Shown: positions 42,338 to 52,051, counted from the first letter of the stretch. The stretch: DNA of 64,000 bases from Treponema pedis (GCF_017161325.1 NZ_CP045670.1:1357367-1421366), one strand, 5' to 3'. Notes: generated by a model from the letters alone, not told the origin. Translations and numbers: made by a program.

Positions 42338-43087
42338 TTATATCTTAGCCAACATTTTAAAAGCAATATATAATTTTGCAAGATTATGATTGGCATTACG
42401 AAGTTCTTCGATTTCATAACTGCATTCTCCCAATACATCTCCTGCTTCTAAAAAATTATAAAGCTCCAGTTGATTGAAGTCGCAAACGGCCTGCACTCCG
42501 GCAAGTTCCATTTCCACAGCAATACAGCCTTCGCTTTTTCTTTTATTCACCAGCCCGACCGTTTCCCTAATCATCGAATCTGTTGTCCAAACTTTTCCCC
42601 GTACATAAGGGACATTTAGTTCTTCAAATATTGCGGCAACCTTGTCGCTGTTTTTGATTTTGATATAGTCCGCAGGAGGGGCATAATAATAAGAGCATCC
42701 CTCTCCCCGGTAGCTATCTGTCGGAATAATGTACTTGCCGGCAGTTACTTCTTTATTCAAACTTCCGCAAGAACCGAACATAATAAATTTAGTTGCTCCC
42801 GTTGTCCAGTTTGCCTCAAAACATTCGCCTGCAGCAATCGCAGAACCTATGGAGGATAAATAAAAACCAATATCTTCCCCGTTTAAATTCATTTTATATA
42901 TTGGGGTATTACCGTTACAAGCAGTTAAACAGGCTATCTCATTACATTCAAAAGTTTCGAGTAAACGGTCATGAATTTTTTTGGATAAAATAATCAAGCA
43001 TTTTTCCAACAAACTCTTTTTCTCACCATAAAAATCTTTTAAACTGATAATGGGTTTTGTTTCGATATCATAACATGATGTAATCAT
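42338..43087 (-). CDS. Nucleoside phosphorylase family protein
   Basis: 249 aa, PNP/UDP-type fold. The phosphate- and base-site signatures are visible: SSIGSAIAAGECFEANW, FIMFGSCGSLN, and the late EGCIAVEMELAGVQAVCDF, where the E-M-E ligand binds ribose. It should split nucleosides to base and ribose-1-phosphate. Its place at the edge of an immunity island is odd; a role in depleting a modified nucleoside cannot be excluded. Confidence 0.8.
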   Translation of the reverse strand: MITSCYDIETKPIISLKDFYGEKKSLLEKCLIILSKKIHDRLLETFECNEIACLTACNGNTPIYKMNLNGEDIGFYLSSIGSAIAAGECFEANWTTGATKFIMFGSCGSLNKEVTAGKYIIPTDSYRGEGCSYYYAPPADYIKIKNSDKVAAIFEELNVPYVRGKVWTTDSMIRETVGLVNKRKSEGCIAVEMELAGVQAVCDFNQLELYNFLEAGDVLGECSYEIEELRNANHNLAKLYIAFKMLAKI

Positions 43088-43187
43088 TTTTTCTCCTTGG
43101 TTTTAAATTTAGAATTATAATGGGTTCATTAGTTTTACCTTATTAAATTCAGGGTTCTTTTATTTATTATATCATTAAAATTATGCT

Positions 43188-43454
43188 CTATTCAATCCGC
43201 CAAGGCGAATGTATGTTTTCACGCACGGCAGACCGACCGCATTCCAATTCAGGGATATTGCATAATGTGCCGTCGTGTTTTATCATTTCTTTCATCGAGA
43301 GTACCACAGCATCGCTTTCGTCTATTTCTTCTGTACCCAAAAACTGCCAATCGCCGTCTTCGTCATAAATGACGCAAACAACAGGCGAATTATTTTTAAT
43401 AACATAGCGGGTGGTCAATACGGCTTTGTTGGGGTTTTCATCAATCGGTTGCAT
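43188..43454 (-). CDS. DUF2185-like immunity-type protein
   Basis: 88 aa. VLTTRYVIKNNSPVVCVIYD, then DWQFLGTEE and a final CGRSAVREN..W resemble DUF2185 proteins, common in toxin-immunity clusters. GGAGAGCAAC precedes the start. Confidence 0.6.
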   Translation of the reverse strand: MQPIDENPNKAVLTTRYVIKNNSPVVCVIYDEDGDWQFLGTEEIDESDAVVLSMKEMIKHDGTLCNIPELECGRSAVRENIHSPWRIE

Positions 43455-43475
43455 TTTGTTGCTCTCCTTAATTAT

Positions 43476-43892
43476 TTACATTTGTTTCAGTTCCACATTT
43501 TCATTATCATCTTTTGCAACATCAAGGGCTTCAAACAGTACATCGAAAAGGTCTTCACCTTCGCTTGTTACAAAATAGTTCGATAGGTCCGTAATATCCT
43601 CCGATATGTCGTTTCCCCAAGGCGGCGGCTGCGACAAATCTTCAATATCCCATATTACCTTTTGAGGCGGTATGCGGGCAAATTCTTTTTTTACCGTATG
43701 CAATTCTTTTATTGCATTCTTTACATATTGTTTCTCTAACAGCCCGTTATAAAGATGTTCCATCAAACAGGGGAATCTATCTCCCCACTGACCGTTTTCC
43801 AAATGATATGCAATGTTTGAGAAAAAACAGTGCACAAAACTCCCTGTGCCGATTGTGTAAAAATCAGGGTCAACAAATATTCCAACACTCAT
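43476..43892 (-). CDS. Imm70 family immunity protein
   Basis: 138 aa. The start MSVGIFVDPDFYTIGTGSFV, followed by HCFFSNIAYHLENGQWG, is the signature of Imm70. It is predicted to neutralise a polymorphic toxin not present in the window. A decayed copy of its 3' end lies at 56930-57003. Confidence 0.8.
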   Translation of the reverse strand: MSVGIFVDPDFYTIGTGSFVHCFFSNIAYHLENGQWGDRFPCLMEHLYNGLLEKQYVKNAIKELHTVKKEFARIPPQKVIWDIEDLSQPPPWGNDISEDITDLSNYFVTSEGEDLFDVLFEALDVAKDDNENVELKQM

Positions 43893-43927
43893 AAATGTCT
43901 CCTTTTATTTAGTTTATAATTACTTTT

Positions 43928-45115
43928 TTATATTTTATTATATTTGTCTTGTATCAATACACTATAATTCGTAAAATACATTGTTAATCTATGGTAATCT
44001 TCTCTTGTTACCTCCATTTCAATAAGCATTTCTTTCTTATTATCAAAAATCCGTAAGATTGGGTTCGGATCTACCATCTCTCTTCTATGATGTACTTTAT
44101 AAAATTCAATATAATTTATGTCGTCTGTTTTTATTGAATTGATTTCCTTATTCTCATAGAAGATTTTTACGGTTTCGCCGCTTATACTTAAAGAGTATTT
44201 TTTATTTTTAAGTTCTTTGAAGAAGTTATAAGTGCAAAAACCCAAAAGTATAATTAATATGATAACATTTAAGGCAGATTTATATGTTAATTCTTCAATT
44301 AATATGTTTATATGAGTAGGTAATACCCAAAGAAGCAAACTATCAATTACAATATAGAAAAGCAGAGTCCAATTGCTTTTTAAAGATTTTATTTCAAATT
44401 CTCTTGATAACTCTAATTCTAATCTTAATTCTTCTATTTTATTCATTCTCTTTTCTAAGCTAGAAATATTTAAGGTAAGTGCAAGCCAAGCAATTGACAA
44501 GAAAAAAATGAAAGCTATAGACAAACCGAAAAACAACATTTGCTCTAATGAAGTTTTATCTAAAAAATAGAGCTGTATCAGAGAAATAATAACGGATATC
44601 AATATAATATAATGTACTACTTTACTGAATTTTCTTTGTCTATTTAAATCACGAATAAGGGTATTTGTTTTTCTATCAATAATATAACCTTTTTTATATG
44701 GGATTTTCTCATTTGAAATTTTATTTTTAAATTCCCTTTTATCAACATAATCCTTAGCTTCCTCTAAACTTATTTCTCTTTCTCTATGAAGAAAAGCAAT
44801 GGCTTCTAATTGCTTGTTCTCTTTAAGTAAAGAAAAAATATATTTTTCGTCAGCTTCCGAAATAATATTACTTCCGGTATGCTCCGTATTGTCATTAATT
44901 CTTTTCGTATCAACATATTCTTTGGCTTGTTTTAAGCCCATACCTGTTTTTTCTTTGACAAAAAAAACAGCTTCAACCATTTTATTTTCTTTGACAAAAA
45001 AAACAGCTTCAACCATTTTATTTTCTTTGACAAAAAAAACAGCTTCAACCATTTTATTTTCTTTGATTAATGAAAGAAGATAATTATTATCTTCATTTGA
45101 TAACATTTTTAACAT
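43928..45115 (-). CDS. Membrane protein with L7/L12-like repeats
   Basis: 395 aa from the ATG at 45115 (GGAGGAATTG upstream). Residues 1-125 contain two modules like the ribosomal L7/L12 C-terminal domain (KMVEAVFFVKEKTGMGLKQA, then KQLEAIAFLHREREISLEEA). Within the first, a 12-residue unit (KENKMVEAVFFV) is repeated three times by a 36-bp DNA repeat. Four membrane helices follow (about 165-185, 190-215, 255-275, 285-305) and a soluble tail. Function unknown. Confidence 0.65.
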   Translation of the reverse strand: MLKMLSNEDNNYLLSLIKENKMVEAVFFVKENKMVEAVFFVKENKMVEAVFFVKEKTGMGLKQAKEYVDTKRINDNTEHTGSNIISEADEKYIFSLLKENKQLEAIAFLHREREISLEEAKDYVDKREFKNKISNEKIPYKKGYIIDRKTNTLIRDLNRQRKFSKVVHYIILISVIISLIQLYFLDKTSLEQMLFFGLSIAFIFFLSIAWLALTLNISSLEKRMNKIEELRLELELSREFEIKSLKSNWTLLFYIVIDSLLLWVLPTHINILIEELTYKSALNVIILIILLGFCTYNFFKELKNKKYSLSISGETVKIFYENKEINSIKTDDINYIEFYKVHHRREMVDPNPILRIFDNKKEMLIEMEVTREDYHRLTMYFTNYSVLIQDKYNKI

Positions 45116-45187
45116 TTTCAATTCCTCCAAATTTTATTTTGTAATATTTTTTAGATTTTCTCATTTTATTCGATTTGTGTTTTAGCA

Positions 45188-45652
45188 TTACCTACTGCTG
45201 TTTTCTTTTTTTATTTCTTCAAACCAATTATCGGAAACTATGCTTGCCGTTTTTACAGGGTCGTTGGTATAGACCAAATCATAACGGTACTCCGCTTTTA
45301 GACTCTTGTTCTTTACATCATAAATCAGCTTCATTTCCGTAGGCATATCTCTGTTATGCTCTTTGCATATTTTCATAAGTTGTTTTATATCGGAGTTTAT
45401 CACATCCAATACCATTCTTTGCCTCTCGCCCGACACATCATATTCCGCCTTGCCCTGAGCAATAGCATCGTTCAACTTATGCCTATCTACAACCATTCCG
45501 TTGATTTTGTAAAAATAAGCAGAGGCGATAACATTATCCTCACAGGAGCAATATATGTACACCGTATCCGCTCTGTCTTCCACATTTTCCATACAGATAC
45601 TTACCATATCCGCCTGCAATTCGCTAAAATAATCTTCAAATATTTTTCTAAT
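45188..45652 (-). CDS. YezG/DUF600-like immunity protein, start uncertain
   Basis: Relatives (for example the gene at 48174) begin well before the first usual start codon here (TTG at 45619). In frame upstream lies IRKIFEDYFSELQAD, led by ATT at 45652 with AAGGAG 9 bases before it. I therefore prefer an AUU start, giving 154 aa; TTG at 45619 is the alternative. The body (DTVYIYCSCEDNVIASAYFY, KLIYDVKNKSLKAEYRYD) fits DUF600. Confidence 0.6.
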   Translation of the reverse strand: MRKIFEDYFSELQADMVSICMENVEDRADTVYIYCSCEDNVIASAYFYKINGMVVDRHKLNDAIAQGKAEYDVSGERQRMVLDVINSDIKQLMKICKEHNRDMPTEMKLIYDVKNKSLKAEYRYDLVYTNDPVKTASIVSDNWFEEIKKENSSR

Positions 45653-45748
45653 TTTGTTTTTCTCCTTATTGTTATTATAACCTATTTTTGAAATTTTAAA
45701 TATCTTTTTTATATTTTATTTCAGACAACTATGTTTTGTCCGAATTGT

Positions 45749-46675
45749 TCAATAATTTTTTAGTATTGTCCCTGCACGTGTATTTATAATCCTGTCCGAT
45801 ATTATTTTGCTTGAAGAAACGAAATCGGTATATAAAATCTCATTTAAAAAGATAAGTTCATTATCAAAAAGCATAAAAGGTTGGGGGTTATATTCTTTCT
45901 TTGCTCTTGTCAGTCTAAAAATTAAATCCTCCTCCGGCTCCGGACAGTTTATATTTTCAGCCAAAGCTAAGTTAGCTATTCCTAAAACAAAAGGATTGCA
46001 ATATTTAAAAAGTGCGGGACGATTATAAACCGTTTTTAGCCACTGAGTTTTAGAACTCAATTTCATTGCTTCGGCGAAGTTTTTACAAAAACCGTTATCG
46101 TCTTTTTCCGCAATTGATTTCAAACAGTTTATCAAAGCCGTGTCGGATTTTGAGCGGACAAGAGAAATGTTTTTATGGTAATAATCAAGTGCTTTGTTTT
46201 TCCATTCATCGTTGTGAACTATAATTGCACGAAGCAAATTTTTGAACAGATAAAACGCTTCGTCTATTTCTGTTTCGTCGTAAGATATATTGCAATAAAC
46301 CTTTTCTAAAAGCTGAGTATCGGAAGAGATAAAAGAATTTAAAACAACCCAATCCCTTATTTGATACGGAATACGGTTGTAAAAATCCAATCTCGCATAT
46401 AGTACAAATCCGTTTAGAGAGGTTTCAAAATCTTCATCTTTAATTGCCTTATAAACGGCAATATCAAGTATCGAACTTAATATTCCTGCAGGCAAGTTAA
46501 GTAAAAACAGGTCTTGCAGTGTAATAGCTTTCCTAAAATTATCATACGAACTATAGGAAAGTTTTTGCCTGTCAATTTTTGTGTCGTTGTAAAATTCCTT
46601 AAAGGCACATAATAGTTTCTCCGTATTTTTGTACGGAGTTTTCATAAAATCTTTTTCAACTGTTTGTATGTTCAT
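45749..46675 (-). CDS. Hypothetical immunity-type protein (308 aa)
   Basis: All-helical, with repeated hairpins (FKEFYNDTKIDRQKLSYSSY, KSDTALINCLKSIAEKDDNG), like the large helical immunity families. No signal peptide. The family cannot be named with confidence. Confidence 0.5.
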   Translation of the reverse strand: MNIQTVEKDFMKTPYKNTEKLLCAFKEFYNDTKIDRQKLSYSSYDNFRKAITLQDLFLLNLPAGILSSILDIAVYKAIKDEDFETSLNGFVLYARLDFYNRIPYQIRDWVVLNSFISSDTQLLEKVYCNISYDETEIDEAFYLFKNLLRAIIVHNDEWKNKALDYYHKNISLVRSKSDTALINCLKSIAEKDDNGFCKNFAEAMKLSSKTQWLKTVYNRPALFKYCNPFVLGIANLALAENINCPEPEEDLIFRLTRAKKEYNPQPFMLFDNELIFLNEILYTDFVSSSKIISDRIINTRAGTILKNY

Positions 46676-46693
46676 AATTTCTAATTACCCCTA

Positions 46694-46770
46694 CATCATA
46701 GCTTTTATTAAATCAAAATATTTTTCGTCCTGCCCCTCGAAGATGTCTTCGCCGTCGAACATATAGGCTC
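46694..46770 (-). pseudogene. 3' footprint of the TPR gene at 48663
   Basis: About 77 bases nearly identical to the 3' end of the gene at 48663-49082 (DGEDIFEGQDEKYFDLIK). The copy is cut off at its 5' side and abuts a BRO-type fragment. Confidence 0.75.
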
Positions 46771-46871
46771 GTACCTTAGTTTATAATTTTCAGTATGGCC
46801 ACGAGTTACAAGCTCGTACCGGCGGGAGCGTATTTTATTGCCTTCAAATAATCTTATCTCGTTTGTTGCCA
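46771..46871 (-). pseudogene. BRO-N type antirepressor fragment
   Basis: MATNEIRLFEGNKIRS is the typical start of phage BRO-N proteins; from there the sequence degenerates and joins the TPR footprint. Probably recombined phage debris. Confidence 0.45.
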
Positions 46872-46894
46872 TTTTGTTTTTCTTCTTTTATTTT

Positions 46895-47332
46895 TTAATT
46901 TATGATTTTATTTAACCAATTAGGTATAGTCTCTCTGGGGTATTTTTTCAGCTCATCAATATATTGCTCTTTACTTGGCTTATACTCAAAAACCGGTTCA
47001 TCATCGTAATTAAATACAGTCTTAAAATCTCCGGAAGAAAAGAATGTAAATTTACACGAAAACCAAGCCCCCTTGTCAGGAGAAAGTTTATACATCTGCT
47101 CCCTCAATTTCAAAAAAACAAAGGTCAGGTCATCTTCAATACCGACGGAATTTTCATATTCGGGATTAAACGAAATTGCCTTTCCGTCTTTCAAATAATA
47201 CGAGGCTTCAAGTTCCGTGTATTTCGACAAGGTGCAAACATCTATTTCGTATCTTTCCCAGCCTTTTTTAACCGGCAAATTATCATGCGAAATCTTCGCA
47301 ATTTTTTTGATTGTCAAATCAATATCTTCCAT
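46895..47332 (-). CDS. YezG/DUF600 family immunity protein
   Basis: 145 aa. ASYYLKDGKAISFNPEYENS, a central LREQMYKLSPDKGAWFSCKF and GDFKTVFNYDDEPVFEYKPS follow the DUF600 (YezG) pattern; YezG neutralises the YeeF toxin in Bacillus. It ends with YPRETIPNWL, as do the C-terminal halves of the proteins at 57503 and 58702. Confidence 0.7.
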   Translation of the reverse strand: MEDIDLTIKKIAKISHDNLPVKKGWERYEIDVCTLSKYTELEASYYLKDGKAISFNPEYENSVGIEDDLTFVFLKLREQMYKLSPDKGAWFSCKFTFFSSGDFKTVFNYDDEPVFEYKPSKEQYIDELKKYPRETIPNWLNKIIN

Positions 47333-47404
47333 ATAAAATATCTCCCTTTTTTATTCGATTTGTGTTTTAGCATTACCTACTGCTGTTTTCGTTTTTTATT
47401 CACG

Positions 47405-48097
47405 TCAAAACCGTACGGGGTCTTTTTGCAGCTTTTTAAACGAAGGTTTTGTGTTGAAAAAATCACGCCGTCTTTGAATCATATCACAAATCATTTTTTT
47501 TGCATTTTCCTTGGAATTGCATTGAGGTAAAAGAACTTCTGTGCAATGATTATAGAATGTTTCACGCCATTCTACATAATGTTCTCCTTCCCAAAACCTC
47601 TTTTTAAAATTGTCTAAAAAGTTATTGAATAACTTAAGCCCCTCTGTGAAATCCCCTTTTAAAAAGCACAGCATTATCAAATCGTAATCCTGCCAAAGAG
47701 GATTTTTTTCGCCTTTAACCAATGCCTTTTTTGCATATTCCAAGTCTCTAAATTTTTCGTACTCTATTACCTTACCCAAAGCCTTTTGTGCAAGATTTTG
47801 TATCTCCTTTTCAAAACGGACATCATCGCCTGTATAATCAACAAAAGAATTTCCGTTTACCCTGTTTCCAAAATTAAATGCAAGCACAGAATTTAAACCC
47901 TCGGTTGATTCCCATAAAAAAGAAATTCCCACATTAAGATAAGAGCCCTTACTCCAGCGGCTTGGTTGAAATTCGACCTGAGTTATATAGTAACCGTTGT
48001 CTTGCAGCCACACTCTTGAAGCCCCCTGTCTAAATAAGCCGTGCGGAGCCAGTACGTTTTTAGCTACGGCATTGATAATTTTATTATGTTCATTCAT
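47405..48097 (-). CDS. DUF4304 family protein
   Basis: 230 aa. The N-terminal half shows the DUF4304 signature: LAPHGLFRQGASRVWLQDNG, ITQVEFQPSRWSKGSYLNVG. The C-terminal half is helical. An old DUF600 3' end is visible just downstream at 47349-47390. Presumed immunity-type. Confidence 0.75.
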   Translation of the reverse strand: MNEHNKIINAVAKNVLAPHGLFRQGASRVWLQDNGYYITQVEFQPSRWSKGSYLNVGISFLWESTEGLNSVLAFNFGNRVNGNSFVDYTGDDVRFEKEIQNLAQKALGKVIEYEKFRDLEYAKKALVKGEKNPLWQDYDLIMLCFLKGDFTEGLKLFNNFLDNFKKRFWEGEHYVEWRETFYNHCTEVLLPQCNSKENAKKMICDMIQRRRDFFNTKPSFKKLQKDPVRF

Positions 48098-48173
48098 CGT
48101 CTTTTTCCTAAATATATTTTAATTCGTAATTCCTAATTAAGTATTCATAATTTTTAATTTATACATCTGATTT

Positions 48174-48623
48174 CTATAAAAGTCCTTGATTGTCATACCA
48201 TTCTTCATAAACATCTTGGGCTGTTTTGGTCGCAGAGTTTGAGTAGTTTTTTTCGTAACCAAAATTACTTTCGAACTTCCCTGATTTTGGAAAATAGACG
48301 AGCTTTAGTATAGTGGGAATGTTCTTATTATTATCTATAAATAGTTTTTCAATTTTCATTAGTGTTTCGTTCCCAAGTTTCAATAGATTAAATGCGATAT
48401 CGTTTGAAATATCGTATTGTTGTTTAGACACAGTATTTACTTTATGCGATTTTACCAATTGTCCGTTTATTTTATAAAAGGGTTTAAAGAAATACCCTTT
48501 CTCTATTAATCCGATAACATATACAGTATCAACTTCATCTGCATTATTATCTACAAATTCATAGGCAAGCTCTATCATTTCTGTGAGAAGTTTTTGAAAG
48601 TCATTATCAAAGTCATTATTCAT
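48174..48623 (-). CDS. YezG/DUF600-like immunity protein
   Basis: 149 aa. FQKLLTEMIELAYEFVDNNA and DTVYVIGLIEKGYFFKPFYK align with the gene at 45188; the end (LKLVYFPKSGKFESNFGYEK) matches its LKLIYDVKNKSLKAEYRYD. The two are clear but divergent paralogues. Confidence 0.65.
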   Translation of the reverse strand: MNNDFDNDFQKLLTEMIELAYEFVDNNADEVDTVYVIGLIEKGYFFKPFYKINGQLVKSHKVNTVSKQQYDISNDIAFNLLKLGNETLMKIEKLFIDNNKNIPTILKLVYFPKSGKFESNFGYEKNYSNSATKTAQDVYEEWYDNQGLL

Positions 48624-48662
48624 AAATTTGTTTCCTCCTAATTATTTAATTTCTAATTCATT

Positions 48663-49082
48663 TTAAACCATAGATTTTATTAAATCAAAATATTTTTCGT
48701 CCTGCCCCTCGAAGATGTCTTCGCCGTCGAGCATATAGGCACGCAGTAAATGTTCTTTTGCTCTTTCCGTGTTGCCGAGTTCGTACAAGGCTTGCCCAAG
48801 ACGCAAGTGTACAAACGGATTTGCCTGTGCATCCGGGCAGTTGAGAGCATCGAACATATTATCGCTGCACTCCTTGTAATTGCCGAGCATAAAGTTCATA
48901 TCGCCGATACTTGCATACAGCCACAAAGCGGCTTCCCAATCGGTTTTGGGTGCCGGCACAAGGCTGAGGGCTTCTTCGAATTTAGCTTTTGCCTGTGCAT
49001 ATCGTTCTTCGTCGGCAAACTCGTTGCCCTCTTCCGATAGTTCTTCTATACGTTCGTATAGTTCGTCATCTAATTCTGCCAT
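48663..49082 (-). CDS. Tetratricopeptide-repeat protein
   Basis: 139 aa with three TPR-type helix pairs (YAQAKAKFEEALSLVPAP, ALWLYASIGDMNFMLGNYKE, PFVHLRLGQALYELGNTERA). Such proteins act as protein-binding adaptors; in this island they recur beside immunity genes. A truncated copy of its 3' end is at 46694. Confidence 0.75.
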   Translation of the reverse strand: MAELDDELYERIEELSEEGNEFADEERYAQAKAKFEEALSLVPAPKTDWEAALWLYASIGDMNFMLGNYKECSDNMFDALNCPDAQANPFVHLRLGQALYELGNTERAKEHLLRAYMLDGEDIFEGQDEKYFDLIKSMV

Positions 49083-49087
49083 AGTAT

Positions 49088-49518
49088 TTAATGCTCCTTA
49101 TTGTTTGTCAGTTTCCGTATCTCTTTATCAAAATCGGAATCTATTTTTTGTGTTTTATTGAAGATATTATATTCCTGTTCTGCCTTTTTCTTCGCAGCGG
49201 TTGCGGAGATACGCCCCTTGTCGGGCAAAATCTCATACTGCCTGAGATTATGGCATCGAGATTATAGAAAATCAGTTCCCTATTAACATTTCTCGTACCT
49301 TCTTTTTGAACTACCGAGATTTTCTCGGCAGTTGCCTGTTCCGTTAATTCACCTTCTTGAAAGATATTCTTTAAATGCAGTCCGATGTTATCCGCACTGC
49401 AATCAAAAAGCTGCGACATAGCTTTTTGTGTCATCCAAATGGTTTCGTCCTTGACCGCTACCTGAACATTTGCGCCGCCATCGGGAGTATTGTATAAAAG
49501 AAATTGTATCTCGTTCAT
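49088..49518 (-). pseudogene. RhuM-like protein with internal deletion
   Basis: The N-terminus (DETIWMTQKAMSQLFDCSAD, RELIFYNLDAIIS) is that of RhuM-type proteins. It is then joined, with a frame change, to a typical RhuM end (KKAEQEYNIFNKTQKIDSDF). The middle third is missing. Confidence 0.65.
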
Positions 49519-49569
49519 ATTTGCACTTTCCGATTAATTAACTTCATCATCACTTTTGTCCTTATAGTC

Positions 49570-50007
49570 TTACCTTATGTATTTTTCGGGGTGTTTGTAA
49601 AAATCAAGATATTTGGGGTCTTCATCATCGAAATATCTGAATCCTGCCTCTTCAACTACTCTACTAAATTTATCAAACGAATCTTTATATTCTCCCATTT
49701 CAAATTGATATTTTGCATAGTTAAAAAAACAATCCTCATCAAATAAATGAAGAGTGTTATTGTTTTCAATCATTCTATTAAGCCAAATCTTTGCATGAGC
49801 AAATTGTTTGTGGTTTAAAAATCCTTTGTAAATCATTTTTGCATAATTATATCCCTGATTCCAGCTATTTTTGGGTTCAGGAAAGCACTCCCATCCGGTT
49901 TCTGCTAATGTCGCAAATTTATCAATGTCATTATTTTTTAGGCTATTGATTGCCTCTTTTCCATAAGTGATAACATTGTTATACCTTTCTGTTTCTAATA
50001 CTGCCAT
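49570..50007 (-). CDS. TPR-like helical protein
   Basis: 145 aa. Helix pairs resembling TPRs (YGKEAINSLKNNDIDKFATL, CFFNYAKYQFEMGEYKDSFD) and a tail FRYFDDEDPKYLDFYK similar to the end of the TPR protein at 48663. Likely a distant paralogue with a binding role. Confidence 0.55.
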   Translation of the reverse strand: MAVLETERYNNVITYGKEAINSLKNNDIDKFATLAETGWECFPEPKNSWNQGYNYAKMIYKGFLNHKQFAHAKIWLNRMIENNNTLHLFDEDCFFNYAKYQFEMGEYKDSFDKFSRVVEEAGFRYFDDEDPKYLDFYKHPEKYIR

Positions 50008-50068
50008 TTTGTTTTTCGCCTTTTTAGTTTATATTATATATTTAATTTAATCTATCCGTTTTAATTCT

Positions 50069-50938
50069 TCAACTGCCTAAATCCAAAAAATAAACAGGTT
50101 TTCCGCTGTTATCATCTTCATAATAAGATAAACCCTCAAAAAAGTGTTTGTCTTCATCTTTTAATTTTTTCACACATTTGTTGTGAATAACAAACAGTAA
50201 ATCAAGGGCAGTCCAATAATCTGTGTCGCTCTTTGCAGTAATTTTTCCGGTCTTCTCAGTATCATTTGCAAAATAAGTATAGCAGATAATTAATTCGCTA
50301 TCTACTAAAACCTTTTTATCGGGATACCAATGTTTACCTAAATTCGCCATATATTTCGAGACTTCCATTGAAAATTGCTGTTTATCTTTGTAAGTGTTGC
50401 CGGTAAAACTCCAAGAAATATCGGTCAGTAATGGAGGGTGAGCTAACTCTTTTTGCTCTTGCTGTTCTCTAATGCTTAAATAATTAGCATATAATTTTGT
50501 GTTGTCGCCCCAATGGCTGTTCTCGTATGCCCAATCAAAATCATCACAATCGCGGTTTTTGACTAAATGCGTCCAAATATCAATGCATTCGTTATCTGTT
50601 GCTTCTTGACATAAGTACTGATTTATTTGTCCGTCTTCTACAAAAGTAAAGAGTATTTTGTAATTTTTTGGTTCAATCAAACGACACAATGATATTTTTA
50701 GATAAAAAGGAAGTTTGACACTGTCATTGGCAAGGAAAGAACGGACACGTGCCAAATCCAATTCTTTTTTATCTAAAAAATCCGGAACAATAGAAGATAA
50801 TGCAAATGAACTGATTTTTTCAGTGCAGACAAGGTTCAAAAATTCTTGCACATTCTGTTTCAATAATATTTCATATTCGCTATCGTTTAGAATGAAATAC
50901 AATTTGCTCTCATTTGTATTTTCGATTATTTTTTTCAT
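50069..50938 (-). CDS. Hypothetical protein (289 aa)
   Basis: Helical N-terminal half (EILLKQNVQEFLNLVCTEKI...), beta-rich C-terminal half with several aromatic residues (LGKHWYPDKKVLVDSELIIC). No known family. Minus-strand member of the immunity-type island. Confidence 0.5.
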   Translation of the reverse strand: MKKIIENTNESKLYFILNDSEYEILLKQNVQEFLNLVCTEKISSFALSSIVPDFLDKKELDLARVRSFLANDSVKLPFYLKISLCRLIEPKNYKILFTFVEDGQINQYLCQEATDNECIDIWTHLVKNRDCDDFDWAYENSHWGDNTKLYANYLSIREQQEQKELAHPPLLTDISWSFTGNTYKDKQQFSMEVSKYMANLGKHWYPDKKVLVDSELIICYTYFANDTEKTGKITAKSDTDYWTALDLLFVIHNKCVKKLKDEDKHFFEGLSYYEDDNSGKPVYFLDLGS

Positions 50939-50974
50939 AAAATTTTTCTCTTTATTAATTCGATTTGTAATAGT

Positions 50975-51958
50975 TCATATTCGGTTATTTATCAGCATTT
51001 CCATATCAAACCATTCTTCTTTGGTATTGGTAAGGGCCGCTGTGTCGCTTTTGTTAAATGCTTTGATATGATGTTCCAAGTTATCAAAGTGATTTGAGAG
51101 TTTTTCAAAATCGGATATATGATTGGAACTGCCAAAATGCTTTTTAGATTCGTCAATGCCGAGTTTTCCGATTATGTCGAATTTGTCGTAAAATGTTTTT
51201 AAATCCTTGTGCGAAATCTCTATAAGGTTCAGGCCTATCCGACAATCGCTCTCTTTACCGGCTTTATCTTGCAGTGTCTTTTCTATATTTTTCATCATAT
51301 CGGCAAAACCTTCCAAATTATTTAGAGCCGTTTTATTAAACATACCAATCATTGTATCGGAGATAAAATCTTCCGACATAAATTTATGCCCCAGTATTTT
51401 ACATTTGCGTATCTGCTCGACAGCAGGAGGCAGGCTATCCCTGTAATCGGTAATTGCAAATCGGTAGTCGCACATATTGCGGTAGCGATATATGTCTAAA
51501 AGTATTAGTGCAAAATGGTCTCCTCCCGAAGTGTGAAATGTAAGCACATCATTAATTTCAAAAAAGAAGTCGGTTATCTTCTTATATTTTTTGCGCTTGC
51601 GTATTTTAGGATTGGGCGAATTGATTTTACCCCACAGCTTGTCAAGCTCTTTTTGACGAGCCTTGCCTGTTTTTGCTCCGCCTTCTTCCGTCCACGATTT
51701 TACGCAAGCTCCCGCTTCTATTACGCGTTTTACCTCCGCGATGATGTCTTCGCTCATAAAGCCTATTTCCCAAAATGCCTGTGCGTATGCGGTTACCATA
51801 ACTTCATAGTCGAAGTCGTCCGCATATTCTTTCGGCGGGAAAGGTTTTTGTTCTCTTATACTTTCTGCTGTTCCACCACTATCGTACAAATCCATTATTT
51901 CATTATATATGTCGTAAGCGGTATCGCCGTCAATAATTTTTACTCCGTCTGTTGCCAT
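50975..51958 (-). CDS. Hypothetical protein, distantly DUF4259-like
   Basis: 327 aa. The N-terminus MATDGVKIIDGDTAYDIYNE and the FDYEVMVTAYAQAFWEIGFM segment recall DUF4259-type proteins; the rest is helical and basic (NPKIRKRKKYKKI). A 5' fragment of a paralogue lies at 19184 behind attC 4, showing that this family moves. Function unknown. Confidence 0.5.
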   Translation of the reverse strand: MATDGVKIIDGDTAYDIYNEIMDLYDSGGTAESIREQKPFPPKEYADDFDYEVMVTAYAQAFWEIGFMSEDIIAEVKRVIEAGACVKSWTEEGGAKTGKARQKELDKLWGKINSPNPKIRKRKKYKKITDFFFEINDVLTFHTSGGDHFALILLDIYRYRNMCDYRFAITDYRDSLPPAVEQIRKCKILGHKFMSEDFISDTMIGMFNKTALNNLEGFADMMKNIEKTLQDKAGKESDCRIGLNLIEISHKDLKTFYDKFDIIGKLGIDESKKHFGSSNHISDFEKLSNHFDNLEHHIKAFNKSDTAALTNTKEEWFDMEMLINNRI

Positions 51959-52051
51959 TTATGTTTTTCTCCTTTTTTTAGTTTATATTATATATTAATA
52001 ATCGTGTTTTGTCTTTGTGTTATTGTGTGTGTTTCCCTCAACAGTTTATTT

